Made by a program: the position numbers and the translations under genes. Below, piece after piece: positions 53,914 to 63,244 of a stretch of DNA of 64,000 nt (its first letter is position 1; every line of letters begins with the position of its first letter). The notes under the pieces were generated by a model that was given only the letters and a program-made list of their open reading frames with translations, did not search any database and was not told the DNA's origin. Source of the DNA: AWTP1-13 sp963814055 (GTDB lineage Bacteria; Pseudomonadota; Alphaproteobacteria; Rhizobiales; Hyphomicrobiaceae); assembly GCA_963814055.1 (NCBI GenBank), contig CAWFBJ010000017.1, positions 310,001 through 374,000 of the forward strand, given 5' to 3'.

Positions 53914-54120
53914 ATGGCCAGCGTGAGAAGCCTGAAAGGCCTATACGGCGCAGTAGCTTTGGCAGGTGCAGCGGCTGTTCTGCAGATGCCGGCAGAAGCT
54001 CAGGGCGCCGATGCTGTTCGCTTCGCCGTCAACAGCAAGGCCGAGACGTCCACCCACCACAAGGCGATCCAACAAATCACAAGCGTTCCGCCACGCAAGA
54101 GGAGCCGGTGCATTGGATGA
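53914..54120 (+). CDS. Short exported protein, probably truncated
   Basis: 68 codons. Begins MASVRSLKGLYGAVALAGAA with a cleavable-looking signal (AVLQMPAEAQG), then DAVRFAVNSKAETSTHHKAI and an unconvincing basic end. GAGAGAG precedes the ATG and it follows the winged-helix gene by 28 bp. The C-terminus may have been altered by a frameshift or the nearby repeat. Function unknown. Confidence 0.4.
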   Translation: MASVRSLKGLYGAVALAGAAAVLQMPAEAQGADAVRFAVNSKAETSTHHKAIQQITSVPPRKRSRCIG

Positions 54121-54200
54121 GGGCGGGCGAGCTGGCGCTTTCGTCAGCCGCTTGCGGAAGATTTCTAGGGTTTTCCGATTCAGGTGACGCTGCCAATGTG

Positions 54201-54305
54201 CGCCACCCTAGTGGTGAGCTTGTCGAACCACGGCATTTTGCAGCTGCGGCCCGTCCTTCGACAAGCTCAGGACGAGGATGAGTGCGTGGCTTGCGATTCC
54301 ATCTA
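54201..54305. repeat. Dispersed repeat, copy B
   Basis: Matches copy A at 44704-44806: AGTGGTGAGCTTGTCGAACC, then CCGTCCTTCGACAAGCTCAG. TGTCGAA and TTCGACA are inverted within the copy, allowing a hairpin. Lies downstream of the DUF6867-like gene, at the end of the liv transcript. Confidence 0.7.
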
Positions 54306-54318
54306 GGGCGGAACGACT

Positions 54319-54666
54319 TTAAGCAATCTTGCGCCAGCGCAGCAATCCTGTGCGGCGGAACAGCCAATGATACTGCTGTGCCATCTGGCGGGTGCGCAAG
54401 GCCCGGTAGCCGAGCGAGGCGGCTGCCAGCACCACGGCGAAGTCCACGATATAGTTCTGCAGCGAAATCATCGGCTCGTGGAACAGGGCGTAGTGGAAGA
54501 ACCGCACGCTGGCGGCGATCGGCACCATGTAGAGCGGGATGTGCCAGTAGGGCCGCCACGTCTGGGCGATGGCCCGGCCCGACAGAAACGCCGCGCTTCC
54601 GCCGATGATCACCGTGACGAGCAGAAACACCCATCCGTTGCCGGTATCGTAGAGCCAATCAGGCAT
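54319..54666 (-). CDS. Small membrane protein of the liv operon (DUF6867-like)
   Basis: 115 residues: MPDWLYDTGNGWVFLLVTVI, IGGSAAFLSGRAIAQTWRPY, WHIPLYMVPIAASVRFFHYA, LFHEPMISLQNYIVDFAVVL, then AAASLGYRALRTRQMAQQYH. Three helices with conserved W-R-P and R-F-F-H-Y-A-L-F elements, the layout I recall for DUF6867 proteins encoded after livF in Rhizobiales. It follows livF by 12 bp on the same strand and so is the last gene of livHMGF. Role unknown, presumably accessory to the transporter. Confidence 0.75.
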   Translation of the reverse strand: MPDWLYDTGNGWVFLLVTVIIGGSAAFLSGRAIAQTWRPYWHIPLYMVPIAASVRFFHYALFHEPMISLQNYIVDFAVVLAAASLGYRALRTRQMAQQYHWLFRRTGLLRWRKIA

Positions 54667-54678
54667 GCGCCTGTCCGG

Positions 54679-55376
<698 letters not shown>

Positions 55377-55401
<25 letters not shown>

Positions 55402-55589
55402 GTGACGCGCTCCGCAAATGTCATCCCGGGGCTTGTCCCCGGGATCCAGCGGGCAGCCAGGGCCGACGCTGGTGTGTGCTTGTACCGTTGCCGCCAACGC
55501 GGGGTCGCTTCGCGTTTGTTGCTCCCTGGATTCCGGGCACAAGGCCCGGAATGACAGTGAGCCGGCACGGCCAGGAGCGGCTCGCTCAT
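55377..55589. repeat. Palindromic element with 25-bp direct repeats of the livF start
   Basis: Direct repeats at 55377-55401 and 55565-55589 share GCACGGCCAGGAGCGGCTCG plus CTCAT (the livF start, reversed). Between them lie 163 bp with inverted REP-like arms: GTCATCCCGGGGCTTGTCCC..GGGATCC on one side and TGGATTCCGGGCACAAGGCC..GGAATGAC on the other. It looks like an inserted repeat unit that duplicated its target. Confidence 0.8.
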
Positions 55590-56491
55590 CGGGCGATCTC
55601 CGCTTCGATCTGCTCGACTTCTTCGTCCTCCACGCCGAGGTAGGCGGCAATGACTTTGGGATCGTTGCGCACGGCGTCGGGTGGGCCGTCGGAGATCTTC
55701 TGGCCGTAGTCGAGGACCACGACGTGATCGGAAATCTCCATCACAACGGACATGTCGTGCTCGATGAGGAGGATGGAGGTGTCATGCTCGGTCTTGATGG
55801 CGGTCAGCAGAGCCTTGAGGTCCGCCGATTCACGCGGGTTGAGACCCGCCGCCGGCTCGTCGAGGCACAGAAGCTGGGGCTCGGTGCACATGGCGCGCAC
55901 GATTTCCAGCCGCCGCTGCGCGCCGTAGGGCAGATCGCCCGCCGGATCATCGGCACGGTCGATCAAGGCAACCCTGTCGAGCCAATATTTGGCACGCTCG
56001 ACGGCGGCGGTCTCGGCCTTGCGGTAGCTGGGGGCTCCGATGAGACCCAATACGGTCCACCCGGAGGCGTGCATCAGGACGTTGTGCTGGGCGACGATCA
56101 GATTTTCCAGCACCGTCATGCCGGGGAACAGGCGGATGTTCTGGAAGGTGCGTGCAACCTTGGCGCGGTGAGCAATCTGGAAATCGCGCATGCGCTCCAG
56201 CAGGAACAGGCCGCCGGCCGGCGTCGTGTGCCAGCCTCGCCCGGACGTTGTGAGCGCATCTATCGCATGCTCGGATTGGGTGCCGAGGCTCAGCGCCATG
56301 CGTCCGCTGGTGGGCTTGTAGAAACCCGTCACGCAGTTGAAGACGGTGGTCTTGCCGGCGCCGTTGGGTCCGATGACGGCGGTAATCTCGCCGCGCCTTG
56401 CGGAGAACGACAGATCGTCGATGGCAACGAGGCCGCCGAAGCGCATGGTGAGATGCTCGACCGTGAGCAGCGGGGCCGTCGGCGCGACCAT
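55586..56491 (-). CDS. livG: Branched-chain amino acid ABC transporter ATPase LivG
   Basis: 301 residues. Walker A ITAVIGPNGAGKTTVFNCVT, Q-loop ARTFQNIRLFPGMTVLENLI, signature LPYGAQRRLEIVRAM, Walker B QLLCLDEPAAGLNPRESADL and H-loop ILLIEHDMSVVMEISDHVVV. Slightly longer than usual because of an insert after GFYKPTSGRMAL and an acidic tail (VEDEEVEQIEAEIAR). Its ATG shares one base with the livM stop (TGATG). Its stop overlaps the ancestral livF start at 55589. Confidence 0.95.
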   Translation of the reverse strand: MVAPTAPLLTVEHLTMRFGGLVAIDDLSFSARRGEITAVIGPNGAGKTTVFNCVTGFYKPTSGRMALSLGTQSEHAIDALTTSGRGWHTTPAGGLFLLERMRDFQIAHRAKVARTFQNIRLFPGMTVLENLIVAQHNVLMHASGWTVLGLIGAPSYRKAETAAVERAKYWLDRVALIDRADDPAGDLPYGAQRRLEIVRAMCTEPQLLCLDEPAAGLNPRESADLKALLTAIKTEHDTSILLIEHDMSVVMEISDHVVVLDYGQKISDGPPDAVRNDPKVIAAYLGVEDEEVEQIEAEIAR

Positions 56492-57870
56492 CAGCCGTGG
56501 CCCTCCCCGACGAGGTCGCCGCGGACCGCGCGCCGCTGCCGCAGGAAAATCGACGGCATGCGCGTGGAGATCACGCCGCGCGGCTTCCAGATCATGACCA
56601 GAACCATGGCCAGCCCGAAAATGAGCATGCGGTAGTGCGTCGGTTCGAAATCGCGCCCGAAGATCTGCTTCATCCATTCGAGTTCGCGCAGCAGCTCCGT
56701 GCCGCCGATCAGGACGACGGCGGCGATGGCGACGCCGACCTGGCTGCCCAGTCCGCCCAGCACGACGATGGCGAGGATCAGCGCGCTTTCCATGAACGTG
56801 AAGCTCTCCGGCGTCACGAAGCCCTGGCCGCGCGAGGTGACATAGAACGCACCGGCCAGCCCGCCGAACATGGCACCCAGCGAGAAGGCGGTGAGCTTGG
56901 TGTTGGTGGTGTTGATGCCGAGCGAGCGGCATGCCGTCTCGTCCTCGCGCAGCGCTTCCCATGCGCGGCCCACAGGGAGACGGCGCAGGCGCAAGGTGAC
57001 CCAGTTGGTCATCGCGGCGAGGCCCAAGATCACGTAGAAGAAAAATATCGTGCGGTGGACGGTGGCGAACTCCAAGCCGAAGAACGCCGCGAAGCCCTGG
57101 TCGCTGTCCTCGAACGGCAGGCCGAAAAACGTCGCGCGCGGCACGCCCGATATGCCGGCATAACCGCGGGTGAGATCGACCCAGTTGATGGCGACGAGCC
57201 GAATGATCTCGCCGAACGCCAGTGTGACGATGGCCAGATAGTCGCCGCGCAGCCGCAGCACCGGAAAGCCGAGCAGCACGCCCCAGAAGGCCGCCAGAAT
57301 GCCGGCCATCGGCAGGCAGATCCAGAAACCGAGATCGTAGTGCTGCGCCAGCAGGGCGAAGGCATAGGCGCCGATGGCGTAGAAGGCGACGTAGCCGAGA
57401 TCGAGCAATCCCGCGAGGCCGACCACGATGTTGAGGCCCCAGCCGAGCATCACGTAGATCAGGATCTGGATGGCGAAATTGTCGATCCACTTGATGGCGC
57501 CGGTGGGTCCAGCGGCGGCCATGACGAGGAACGGAAAGGCCAGCAGAAGGACGACGCCGGCGATGCTGGCGGCACGAACGAGGGGAGCGCGGTCTGCATC
57601 CGGCGAGGCGATCCGCGGCACCGGCGGCGCGGCGAAACCCAGCCGCAGGAGGTAGAGCAGCCGCGCCAGGAAGGCGAGCGCGACCGCGACGGCGACATAA
57701 CCCCAACGCTGGTCCAGAACGAGCTGGTTGGCCATGTTCTGATCGGTGCGAAGCGCGAGAATGGGAAAGGAGAGGCCGAGCGCCAGCAGGGCAGTACCTG
57801 AAGCGTCCTTCACTGCCGCGGCGATGGCGCCAGCGCGTCCGGGACGGGCATCGGTACTTTGCGTCGCCAT
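56491..57870 (-). CDS. livM: Branched-chain amino acid ABC transporter permease LivM
   Basis: 459 residues from ATG 57870; an upstream in-frame extension to 57993 overlaps livH and is not used. The N-terminal third contains additional hydrophobic segments (GTALLALGLSFPILALRTDQ, SIAGVVLLLAFPFLVMAAAG). The permease core follows: NFAIQILIYVMLGWGLNIVV, GLAGLLDLGYVAFYAIGAYA, FPVLRLRGDYLAIVTLAFGE, EALREDETACRSLGINTTNT (EAA-type loop) and MESALILAIVVLGGLGSQVG. Longer N-terminal versions of LivM are usual in proteobacteria. Works with LivH. Confidence 0.95.
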   Translation of the reverse strand: MATQSTDARPGRAGAIAAAVKDASGTALLALGLSFPILALRTDQNMANQLVLDQRWGYVAVAVALAFLARLLYLLRLGFAAPPVPRIASPDADRAPLVRAASIAGVVLLLAFPFLVMAAAGPTGAIKWIDNFAIQILIYVMLGWGLNIVVGLAGLLDLGYVAFYAIGAYAFALLAQHYDLGFWICLPMAGILAAFWGVLLGFPVLRLRGDYLAIVTLAFGEIIRLVAINWVDLTRGYAGISGVPRATFFGLPFEDSDQGFAAFFGLEFATVHRTIFFFYVILGLAAMTNWVTLRLRRLPVGRAWEALREDETACRSLGINTTNTKLTAFSLGAMFGGLAGAFYVTSRGQGFVTPESFTFMESALILAIVVLGGLGSQVGVAIAAVVLIGGTELLRELEWMKQIFGRDFEPTHYRMLIFGLAMVLVMIWKPRGVISTRMPSIFLRQRRAVRGDLVGEGHG

Positions 57871-57875
57871 CGCGT

Positions 57876-58793
57876 TCAGACCTTCTCCACCTCGGGTCGC
57901 CCAAGCAGACCCGACGGCAGGAACACCAGGGTGATCACCAAAATCGAGAAGGTCGCGACATCCTTGTAGTCGTTGGAAAAATAGCCCGCCCACAGCGTTT
58001 CGATAAGGCCAATGAGCAGTCCGCCCAGCACCGCGCCCGGCAGCGAGCCGATGCCACCGAGCACGGCAGCGGTAAAGGCCTTGACGCCCGGAACGAAGCC
58101 GTCGTTGAAGTGGACGACGCCGTAATAGATCATGAAAAGGAGCCCGGCCACGGCGGCGAGCGCGGCGCCCATGACGAACGTGAGCGAGATCGTGCGATCG
58201 ACGTCGACGCCGAGCAGGGCGGCCATTTTGCGGTCCTGCTCGCAGGCGCGCTGCGCCCGCCCGATCGAGGTCATTTGCACGACGTACCAGAAGGCCGCCA
58301 GCAGGATGGCCGTGACCGCCACGATCAGGATCTGCTTGTAGGACAGTGTCACCGTGTAGCCGGCGGGATCGCCGAACGTGAAAACCCCGTTCAGGATTTC
58401 CGGCACCGGTTTGTTGCGCGGGCCCTGTGTGACCTGCACCAGGTTCGACAGGAAGATCGACATGCCGATGGCCGAAATCAGCGGCGCCAGCCGGAACGAG
58501 CCCCGCAACGGCCGGTAGGCCAGCCGCTCGATGGCCCAGGCCCAGAGCGAGGTGAGCACCATCGCCAGGATCAGCACGATCAGCAGCGCCAGAGCCAGCG
58601 GCGTGATACCGAGGATCTGCGTGAGCGCCAGCAGGATTATCAGCGCGATGAAAGCCGACAGCATGAACACGTCGCCATGAGCGAAGTTCACCATGCCGAT
58701 GATGCCGAACACCATCGTGTAGCCGATGGCGATCAAGCCATAGATGGATCCCAGCGTCACGCCGTTGATCAGCTGCTGGACGAAGTATTCCAC
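57876..58793 (-). CDS. livH: Branched-chain amino acid ABC transporter permease LivH
   Basis: 305 residues from GTG 58793 (EYFVQQLINGVTLGSIYGLI), which fits the family N-terminus; a TTG at 58826 is the longer option. GGGGAGC lies upstream of the GTG. Conserved: AIGYTMVFGIIGMVNFAHGD, RLAPLISAIGMSIFLSNLVQ, GRAQRACEQDRKMAALLGVD (cytoplasmic coupling loop), and FTAAVLGGIGSLPGAVLGGL. Eight or so helices. First gene of the livH-M-G-F set; livM follows after 5 bp. Confidence 0.95.
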   Translation of the reverse strand: MEYFVQQLINGVTLGSIYGLIAIGYTMVFGIIGMVNFAHGDVFMLSAFIALIILLALTQILGITPLALALLIVLILAMVLTSLWAWAIERLAYRPLRGSFRLAPLISAIGMSIFLSNLVQVTQGPRNKPVPEILNGVFTFGDPAGYTVTLSYKQILIVAVTAILLAAFWYVVQMTSIGRAQRACEQDRKMAALLGVDVDRTISLTFVMGAALAAVAGLLFMIYYGVVHFNDGFVPGVKAFTAAVLGGIGSLPGAVLGGLLIGLIETLWAGYFSNDYKDVATFSILVITLVFLPSGLLGRPEVEKV

Positions 58794-58911
58794 GGCCGTG
58801 CCTGTGCTCCCCGAGTCGCAGCTCAAGCTAGCAGTGGAGAGCAGGCGCTACAACGCAGGGACTATAGTTCAGATGCGGACTAACCAGCATAGCGACTAGG
58901 CACTGTGCGCT

Positions 58912-59535
58912 TCAGGCAAGCAGCCGGCGCACTTCGCGCTGCAGTTCGGGCAGCAGCTCGCGCTCGAACCAGCTGTTGGCCGACAACCACGCGTTGTTGC
59001 GCCAGGAGGGATGCGGCAATGCCACACGGCGCGGCTTTGCGGCGGCTCCGAGCTGCTGCCGCCAGCGGCCCACCATCGCAGTCGTGGGGGTATTTCCGGC
59101 GCCAAGATGCCAGCGCTGGGCGTAGCTACCAACCAGGAGCAGAAGCTCGAGCTGGGGCATGAGTGCGAACAGGGGCTGGTGCCAGGCGCGCGCGCATTCC
59201 CGCCGCGGCGGCAGATCGCCTCCAGCGGAGTCGTGGCCCGGAAAGCAGAATCCCATGGGCACGATCGCCACCCGGCGCTGATCGTAGAACTCCTGTGGAG
59301 TTACCCCGAGCCATGTTCTCAGGCGTTCGCCGGAGGGATCGGTGAAGGGCTTTCCCGATGCGTGCACGCGCACGCCGGGCGCCTGGCTGCAGATACAGAT
59401 GCGCGCGGTTGTGCTCGGCCGCAACACGGGGCGCGGTTCGTGGGGCAGTGGGTCCCTTTCGGGCGCATCCCGGCAGATGCGGCACGCCCGCACCTTGCGC
59501 ACCAGACGGGCCAGTTCAGTCGCGGGCCTGCTCAT
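58912..59535 (-). CDS. Uracil-DNA glycosylase-family protein
   Basis: 207 residues from ATG 59535, which overlaps the MBL gene stop as ATGA. Contains a Cys pair near the start (VRACRICRDAPERDPL), the UDG-like active-site region ICSQAPGVRVHASGKPFTDP, SGERLRTWLGVTPQEFYDQR, VAIVPMGFCFPGHDSAGGDL, and the product-side motif ALPHPSWRNNAW with its His. Belongs to the UDG superfamily branch usually named only uracil-DNA glycosylase family. Removes or binds uracil in DNA, by inference. Translationally coupled to the MBL hydrolase. Confidence 0.85.
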   Translation of the reverse strand: MSRPATELARLVRKVRACRICRDAPERDPLPHEPRPVLRPSTTARICICSQAPGVRVHASGKPFTDPSGERLRTWLGVTPQEFYDQRRVAIVPMGFCFPGHDSAGGDLPPRRECARAWHQPLFALMPQLELLLLVGSYAQRWHLGAGNTPTTAMVGRWRQQLGAAAKPRRVALPHPSWRNNAWLSANSWFERELLPELQREVRRLLA

Positions 59536-60275
59536 ACGTCGAGCACGAGCCCGTCCTCGGCCAGCAGCACGCGCGGGTCGTTGACCTCGCCGCGGCGGGC
59601 CAGCATCGCATCGGCCATGTGCGTGAGCATGACGCGCTTGGCGCCGATGCGGTCGAGGTTGCGCTCGATGGTTTTCCAGCTCGTATGGAAGCGCGGCTCG
59701 CCGTCGAACTGGTAGCATTCCATGATGTAGAGGTCCGCGCCCTGCCCTGCCGGGACCAGGCTCTCCACCCACTCGGTGTCGCCTGTGAAGCTCAGCACCT
59801 TGCCGGCGGTTTCGAAACGCAGCGCATAGGGAGGCGCGCCCGAGGCATGCTTCACCTCGAACGGCGTCACGCGCACGGGCCCCACTTCGAGGGGCTGCTC
59901 GCGCGCATATTCCAGGAAATTCAGATCGTATTTCCGCGGCACGCCGCTCGACCCCGGAAACAGGGCTTCCGCGGCGGCCTTGAAGCGTGCCTCGATGCCC
60001 ACGGGTCCCGTGACCGTCAGCGGAACGGTGCGCTTGGCGACATGCTGGGCGTGGATTAGCCACCACACGAGGCCCGCGTAGTGGTCGCCGTGCAGATGGG
60101 AAATGAAAACCGTCGGAATCGAATTGGGATCGATGCCCAGCTTGTTGAGGCCGATCAGCGCCGTCGCACCGCAGTCGATGAGAAACCGCGTTGCAGCCGT
60201 TTCGACGTAGTAGCTGGTCTGCAGCCGCCCGCCTGAACCGAACGCATCACCGCATCCGACCACCGTGAGTTTCAT
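59532..60275 (-). CDS. MBL-fold metallohydrolase (RNase Z-like)
   Basis: 247 residues. Beta-lactamase-fold motifs: MKLTVVGCGDAFGSGGRLQT, TRFLIDCGATALIGLNKLGI, the metal site FISHLHGDHYAGL, KVLSFTGDTEWVESL (bridging Asp) and MLTHMAD (final His). Length and layout match the RNase Z/ElaC-like group rather than lactamases, but the flexible exosite arm is not obvious. A role in RNA processing or hydrolysis of a cyclic or phosphodiester compound is possible. It lies 30 bp downstream of the GST gene and is coupled to the UDG gene. Confidence 0.88.
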   Translation of the reverse strand: MKLTVVGCGDAFGSGGRLQTSYYVETAATRFLIDCGATALIGLNKLGIDPNSIPTVFISHLHGDHYAGLVWWLIHAQHVAKRTVPLTVTGPVGIEARFKAAAEALFPGSSGVPRKYDLNFLEYAREQPLEVGPVRVTPFEVKHASGAPPYALRFETAGKVLSFTGDTEWVESLVPAGQGADLYIMECYQFDGEPRFHTSWKTIERNLDRIGAKRVMLTHMADAMLARRGEVNDPRVLLAEDGLVLDV

Positions 60276-60305
60276 GGGGCTTGCCCTCGCGCCCTCGCCG
60301 CCGCT

Positions 60306-60917
60306 TCAGGCCTTCGCGCTCGGCCGCGCGGACATTTCTCCGTGCCAGCGCTCCAGGTGCTTCAGTTCCGGGGGGCGCTGGATGCGCGCCGCCCGCATGA
60401 AGTCGACCCCAACCAGCGCCGTAATGTCGGCCACCGAGAAGGCATGGCCGGCGATATAGGGTCGCGTGGCCAGTTCGCTGTCCATGGTCTGGAGCATTTC
60501 CAGCACCCTGGGTTTATTGGCCTCGCCCCACGCCGAAACCTGCGGCACCTCGAGCTGGGCCATGGCCGGATGCAGGTGGCGGAACGCCTGCGCCACGCAC
60601 TGGAGAAGGTGTATTTCCACACGCCGGTTCCACATTTCCACGGTGGCCCGCTCCAGCGCCCCTGTGCCGAACAGAGCCGGTTGGGGCTGGGTCTCCTCGA
60701 AATAGCGGCAGATGGCCATGGTCTCGGCGATGGGCGTGCCATCGTCGAGGACCAGTACGGGAACGCGCTGAAGGGGATTGAGCTTGGCGAATTCGGGCGT
60801 CTTCAGGGCCCCTTTCATCAGGTCCAGTTCCTCGTAGGGAACCGCGATGCCTTTCTCGGCCAGGAAGATGCGCACGCGCCGCGGGTTGGGAGCAGTGTGC
60901 GTCTGCAGGATCTTCAT
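60306..60917 (-). CDS. Glutathione S-transferase family protein
   Basis: 203 residues from ATG 60917. Thioredoxin-like N-domain: MKILQTHTAPNPRRVRIFLA, KLNPLQRVPVLVLDDGTPIA with the cis-Pro, and ETMAICRYFEE, which binds the glutathione carboxylates. Helical C-domain with RPYIAGHAFSVADITALVGV, the N-capping box. The first-strand residue is T-A-P-N-P-R rather than a Cys or Tyr pattern, as in several bacterial beta/theta-like GSTs. Heads a minus-strand run with the MBL and UDG genes. Confidence 0.92.
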   Translation of the reverse strand: MKILQTHTAPNPRRVRIFLAEKGIAVPYEELDLMKGALKTPEFAKLNPLQRVPVLVLDDGTPIAETMAICRYFEETQPQPALFGTGALERATVEMWNRRVEIHLLQCVAQAFRHLHPAMAQLEVPQVSAWGEANKPRVLEMLQTMDSELATRPYIAGHAFSVADITALVGVDFMRAARIQRPPELKHLERWHGEMSARPSAKA

Positions 60918-61068
60918 GGGGACCGGCCCTCGGGATGGTTGACGAGTGGTAAATGACGGCTGTTGGCGGTGCAAGTTGAACAATCTTCGGGGTGCGCCCG
61001 GCAACTGGTTATCATCCGCTTACAGTTCGTCCTTACAACTTATTGGCGTTAAATCAGAATTTAGGAAT

Positions 61069-61084
61069 TTACCGCTTCATTAAC
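61069..61084 (+). promoter_or_regulatory. CtrA-like binding site upstream of a cell-cycle-type kinase
   Basis: TTACCGCTTCATTAAC fits the CtrA consensus TTAA-N7-TTAAC with one mismatch. It is 53 bp before the ATG of the histidine kinase at 61137, a sensible promoter position. Another AT-rich element (TTAAATCAGAATTTAGG) lies just upstream. Confidence 0.4.
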
Positions 61085-61136
61085 CGCACCAGCGGCCGCC
61101 CCGGCCCCAAATTCCAGTGTCGCAAGATCGCATCCG

Positions 61137-62762
61137 ATGGCCGAGCCTCAACCAGACACGATCAGCACCGGTGAGGCACCGGCCTACCCGGAATCTGCGC
61201 CGCGCGCCAAGGACCCCCGCGCAGTCGCCCAGGCGCAGTTGCGCGAGATCCGCGCGCGCCTGTCGCAAGGATCGAGCATCAAGCCGGAATTCGAGTACGA
61301 GCTGCTCGCGATGTACGCGCGCAACGAACTCTCCGCGCGCGTCACTCTCCCGCTGCTTGCCGTCATCTTCTCGCTGGCATCGATGTTCTGGGCGCCCGTC
61401 GCGCAGGCGTCGGTGTGGCTGGGGGCGGTCATCTGCGTCAAGTTCTTCATGATCTCGGCCTGCCGCAATTTCCTGGCGCTGCCGCGCAATCAGGCGAACG
61501 TCGGGCAGTGGCGGCGCACGTTCATCTGGCTGGAGCTGGCCAACGGCATAACCTGGGGCGGCATTGCCGTGGTCGGTCTGGATGCCGGTGATGCTGCGAG
61601 CCACGTGTTCATGCTGGCTTCGCTCATCGTACTGCTGGCCATCCGCATGACGTTCGCCTCCGCAGTCATGCCGATCCTCTACGCCAGCACCATTCCCATG
61701 ACGCTCGCCATCGTCGCGCGCCTGCTCATGCAGGGTCATCCGTTCTATTTGGCGATGGCCGCCATGGCGATCGGACTGCAGGTCTACTTCATCTTTCTCG
61801 CCAAGGGCCTCAACGCCACGGCGCTCGCCATGCTGGAGTTCCGCGCCGAGAAGGATGCGCTGATCGCCGAGATCGAGGAGGAGAAGGCGATCTCCGACGA
61901 GGCGCGGCGCCGCGCCGAGTCGGCCAACATCGCCAAGTCGCGCTTTCTGGCCACGATGAGCCATGAGCTGCGCACGCCGCTCAATGCCATCCTCGGCTTC
62001 TCGGAGGTGATGCACAGCGAGTTGCTCGGTCCGATGCAGAACGAGAATTACAAAGGGTATGCCGGCAACATCCATGAAAGCGGCCGCCACCTGCTTCAGC
62101 TCATCAACGACATCCTGGACCTGTCGCGCATCGAGGCCGACCGCTACGAGTTGCGGGAGGAGCCCGTGCGCCTCACCGACGTCGTGGAGGACTGCGTGCG
62201 CCTGCTGCACCTGCGCGCGGAGAGCAAGGGACTGCATGTTTCGCTCGAGTTCGAGAAGGGGCTTCGCCAGCTCTGGGCCGATGAGCGCGCCATCCGCCAG
62301 ATCTGCCTCAACCTGATCACGAATGCCCTGAAGTTCACGCCGCGCGGCGGCAGCATCACGCTCACCGTCGGCAGCACGGCCGACGCCGGACAGACGTTCG
62401 TGGTCAAGGACACCGGACCCGGCATTCCCAAGGACGAGATCCCAAAGGTCATGCAGGCCTTCGGGCAGGGATCGCTGGCGCATCAGACCGCTGAAGGCGG
62501 CACCGGCCTCGGCCTGCCGATCGTGCAGAATCTGGTAACGCTGCACGGCGGCACTTTCGAGCTCCGTTCGGAGCTGCGCAAGGGTACCGAGGCCATCGTC
62601 ATCCTGCCGCCGAGCCGGGTGCTACGCCCCATGCCGCCGCTGCAGCCTCTGGGCCAGGAACGCCATCGCCAGCCCGTGGGCGGGCCGGTGCGCCGCAATC
62701 GTGAGCCGCTATGGCGGTCGGGAGCCGGCGAAGCAGCCCAGGGAACCACGGTCGTCAGCTAG
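61137..62762 (+). CDS. Membrane sensor histidine kinase (PleC/DivJ/PdhS-like catalytic core)
   Basis: 541 residues. Residues 65-225 form about six helices (VTLPLLAVIFSLASMFWAPV, WLGAVICVKFFMISACRNFL, VFMLASLIVLLAIRMTFASA, YLAMAAMAIGLQVYFIFLAK) without a large periplasmic domain. A coiled coil (EFRAEKDALIAEIEEEKAIS) follows. HisKA: SRFLATMSHELRTPLNAILG, FSEVMHSELLGPMQNENYKG. ATPase: NLITNALKFTPRGGSI, VKDTGPGIPKDEIPKVMQAF, GTGLGLPIVQNLVTLHGG. The H-E-L-R-T-P-L-N-A-I-L-G-F-S-E core is that of alphaproteobacterial cell-cycle kinases that act on DivK/PleD. A CtrA-like site upstream agrees with that. No receiver domain. Confidence 0.88.
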   Translation: MAEPQPDTISTGEAPAYPESAPRAKDPRAVAQAQLREIRARLSQGSSIKPEFEYELLAMYARNELSARVTLPLLAVIFSLASMFWAPVAQASVWLGAVICVKFFMISACRNFLALPRNQANVGQWRRTFIWLELANGITWGGIAVVGLDAGDAASHVFMLASLIVLLAIRMTFASAVMPILYASTIPMTLAIVARLLMQGHPFYLAMAAMAIGLQVYFIFLAKGLNATALAMLEFRAEKDALIAEIEEEKAISDEARRRAESANIAKSRFLATMSHELRTPLNAILGFSEVMHSELLGPMQNENYKGYAGNIHESGRHLLQLINDILDLSRIEADRYELREEPVRLTDVVEDCVRLLHLRAESKGLHVSLEFEKGLRQLWADERAIRQICLNLITNALKFTPRGGSITLTVGSTADAGQTFVVKDTGPGIPKDEIPKVMQAFGQGSLAHQTAEGGTGLGLPIVQNLVTLHGGTFELRSELRKGTEAIVILPPSRVLRPMPPLQPLGQERHRQPVGGPVRRNREPLWRSGAGEAAQGTTVVS

Positions 62763-62799
62763 CGCTTCGGTTTGGGCGAGGCGCCATGACTGTGGGGTC

Positions 62800-63069
62800 T
62801 CACCGCACCCGCGCGCTGGTTACAGGCTCGTGCTTGATGAGCGGTCCTGGACTTGGCTTCAATGCGCCAGCCACCACGAGCATCAAGTACAGGAACACCA
62901 CCGCCAAAACCACGATCCCAAGAACAGGCGGGCGCTTGTCGACGGGCGGATCGTGATGCAGGCGGCCATGCGCATATCCACGGCGCCTGCCGTGCGGCCT
63001 GCTATGATCTGGCAGACGCGCAACACGGCGCGCCCGGCGGCTGACGGTATCTTTGCGTGTCAGCATCAC
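62800..63069 (-). CDS. Small single-TM protein
   Basis: Up to 89 residues. The second half reads HDPPVDKRPPVLGIVVLAVV, FLYLMLVVAGALKPSPGPLI, giving one helix with a short tail. The first 38 residues are Arg-rich and may not be translated; no in-frame Met lies nearer the helix, so the start is uncertain. Convergent with the histidine kinase. Unknown function. Confidence 0.45.
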   Translation of the reverse strand: MMLTRKDTVSRRARRVARLPDHSRPHGRRRGYAHGRLHHDPPVDKRPPVLGIVVLAVVFLYLMLVVAGALKPSPGPLIKHEPVTSARVR

Positions 63070-63244
63070 GACCTTCCCGGCAAAGGAGCTTGAACCCCGA
63101 CACTAACGCCGTATCCCCGATCCGGTTCCGGCCGAATGTCGCAAGTACCAATGACCCCTGCCGGCGTGCATGACCAACCAAAACGGCTAGGATGAACTTA
63201 CGGCCGCATCTCCAGGAAACGGATATCGCTTGGCTGAGAAGGCA

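Noticed and set aside
53914..54120. Idea that this short frame is the N-terminus of a larger periplasmic protein
   Set aside because: No continuation in other frames could be found before the dispersed repeat; kept only as a short low-confidence gene.
56497..57801. Plus-strand 434-codon frame opposite livM
   Set aside because: His/Gln/Glu-rich antisense composition; livM is clear on the minus strand.
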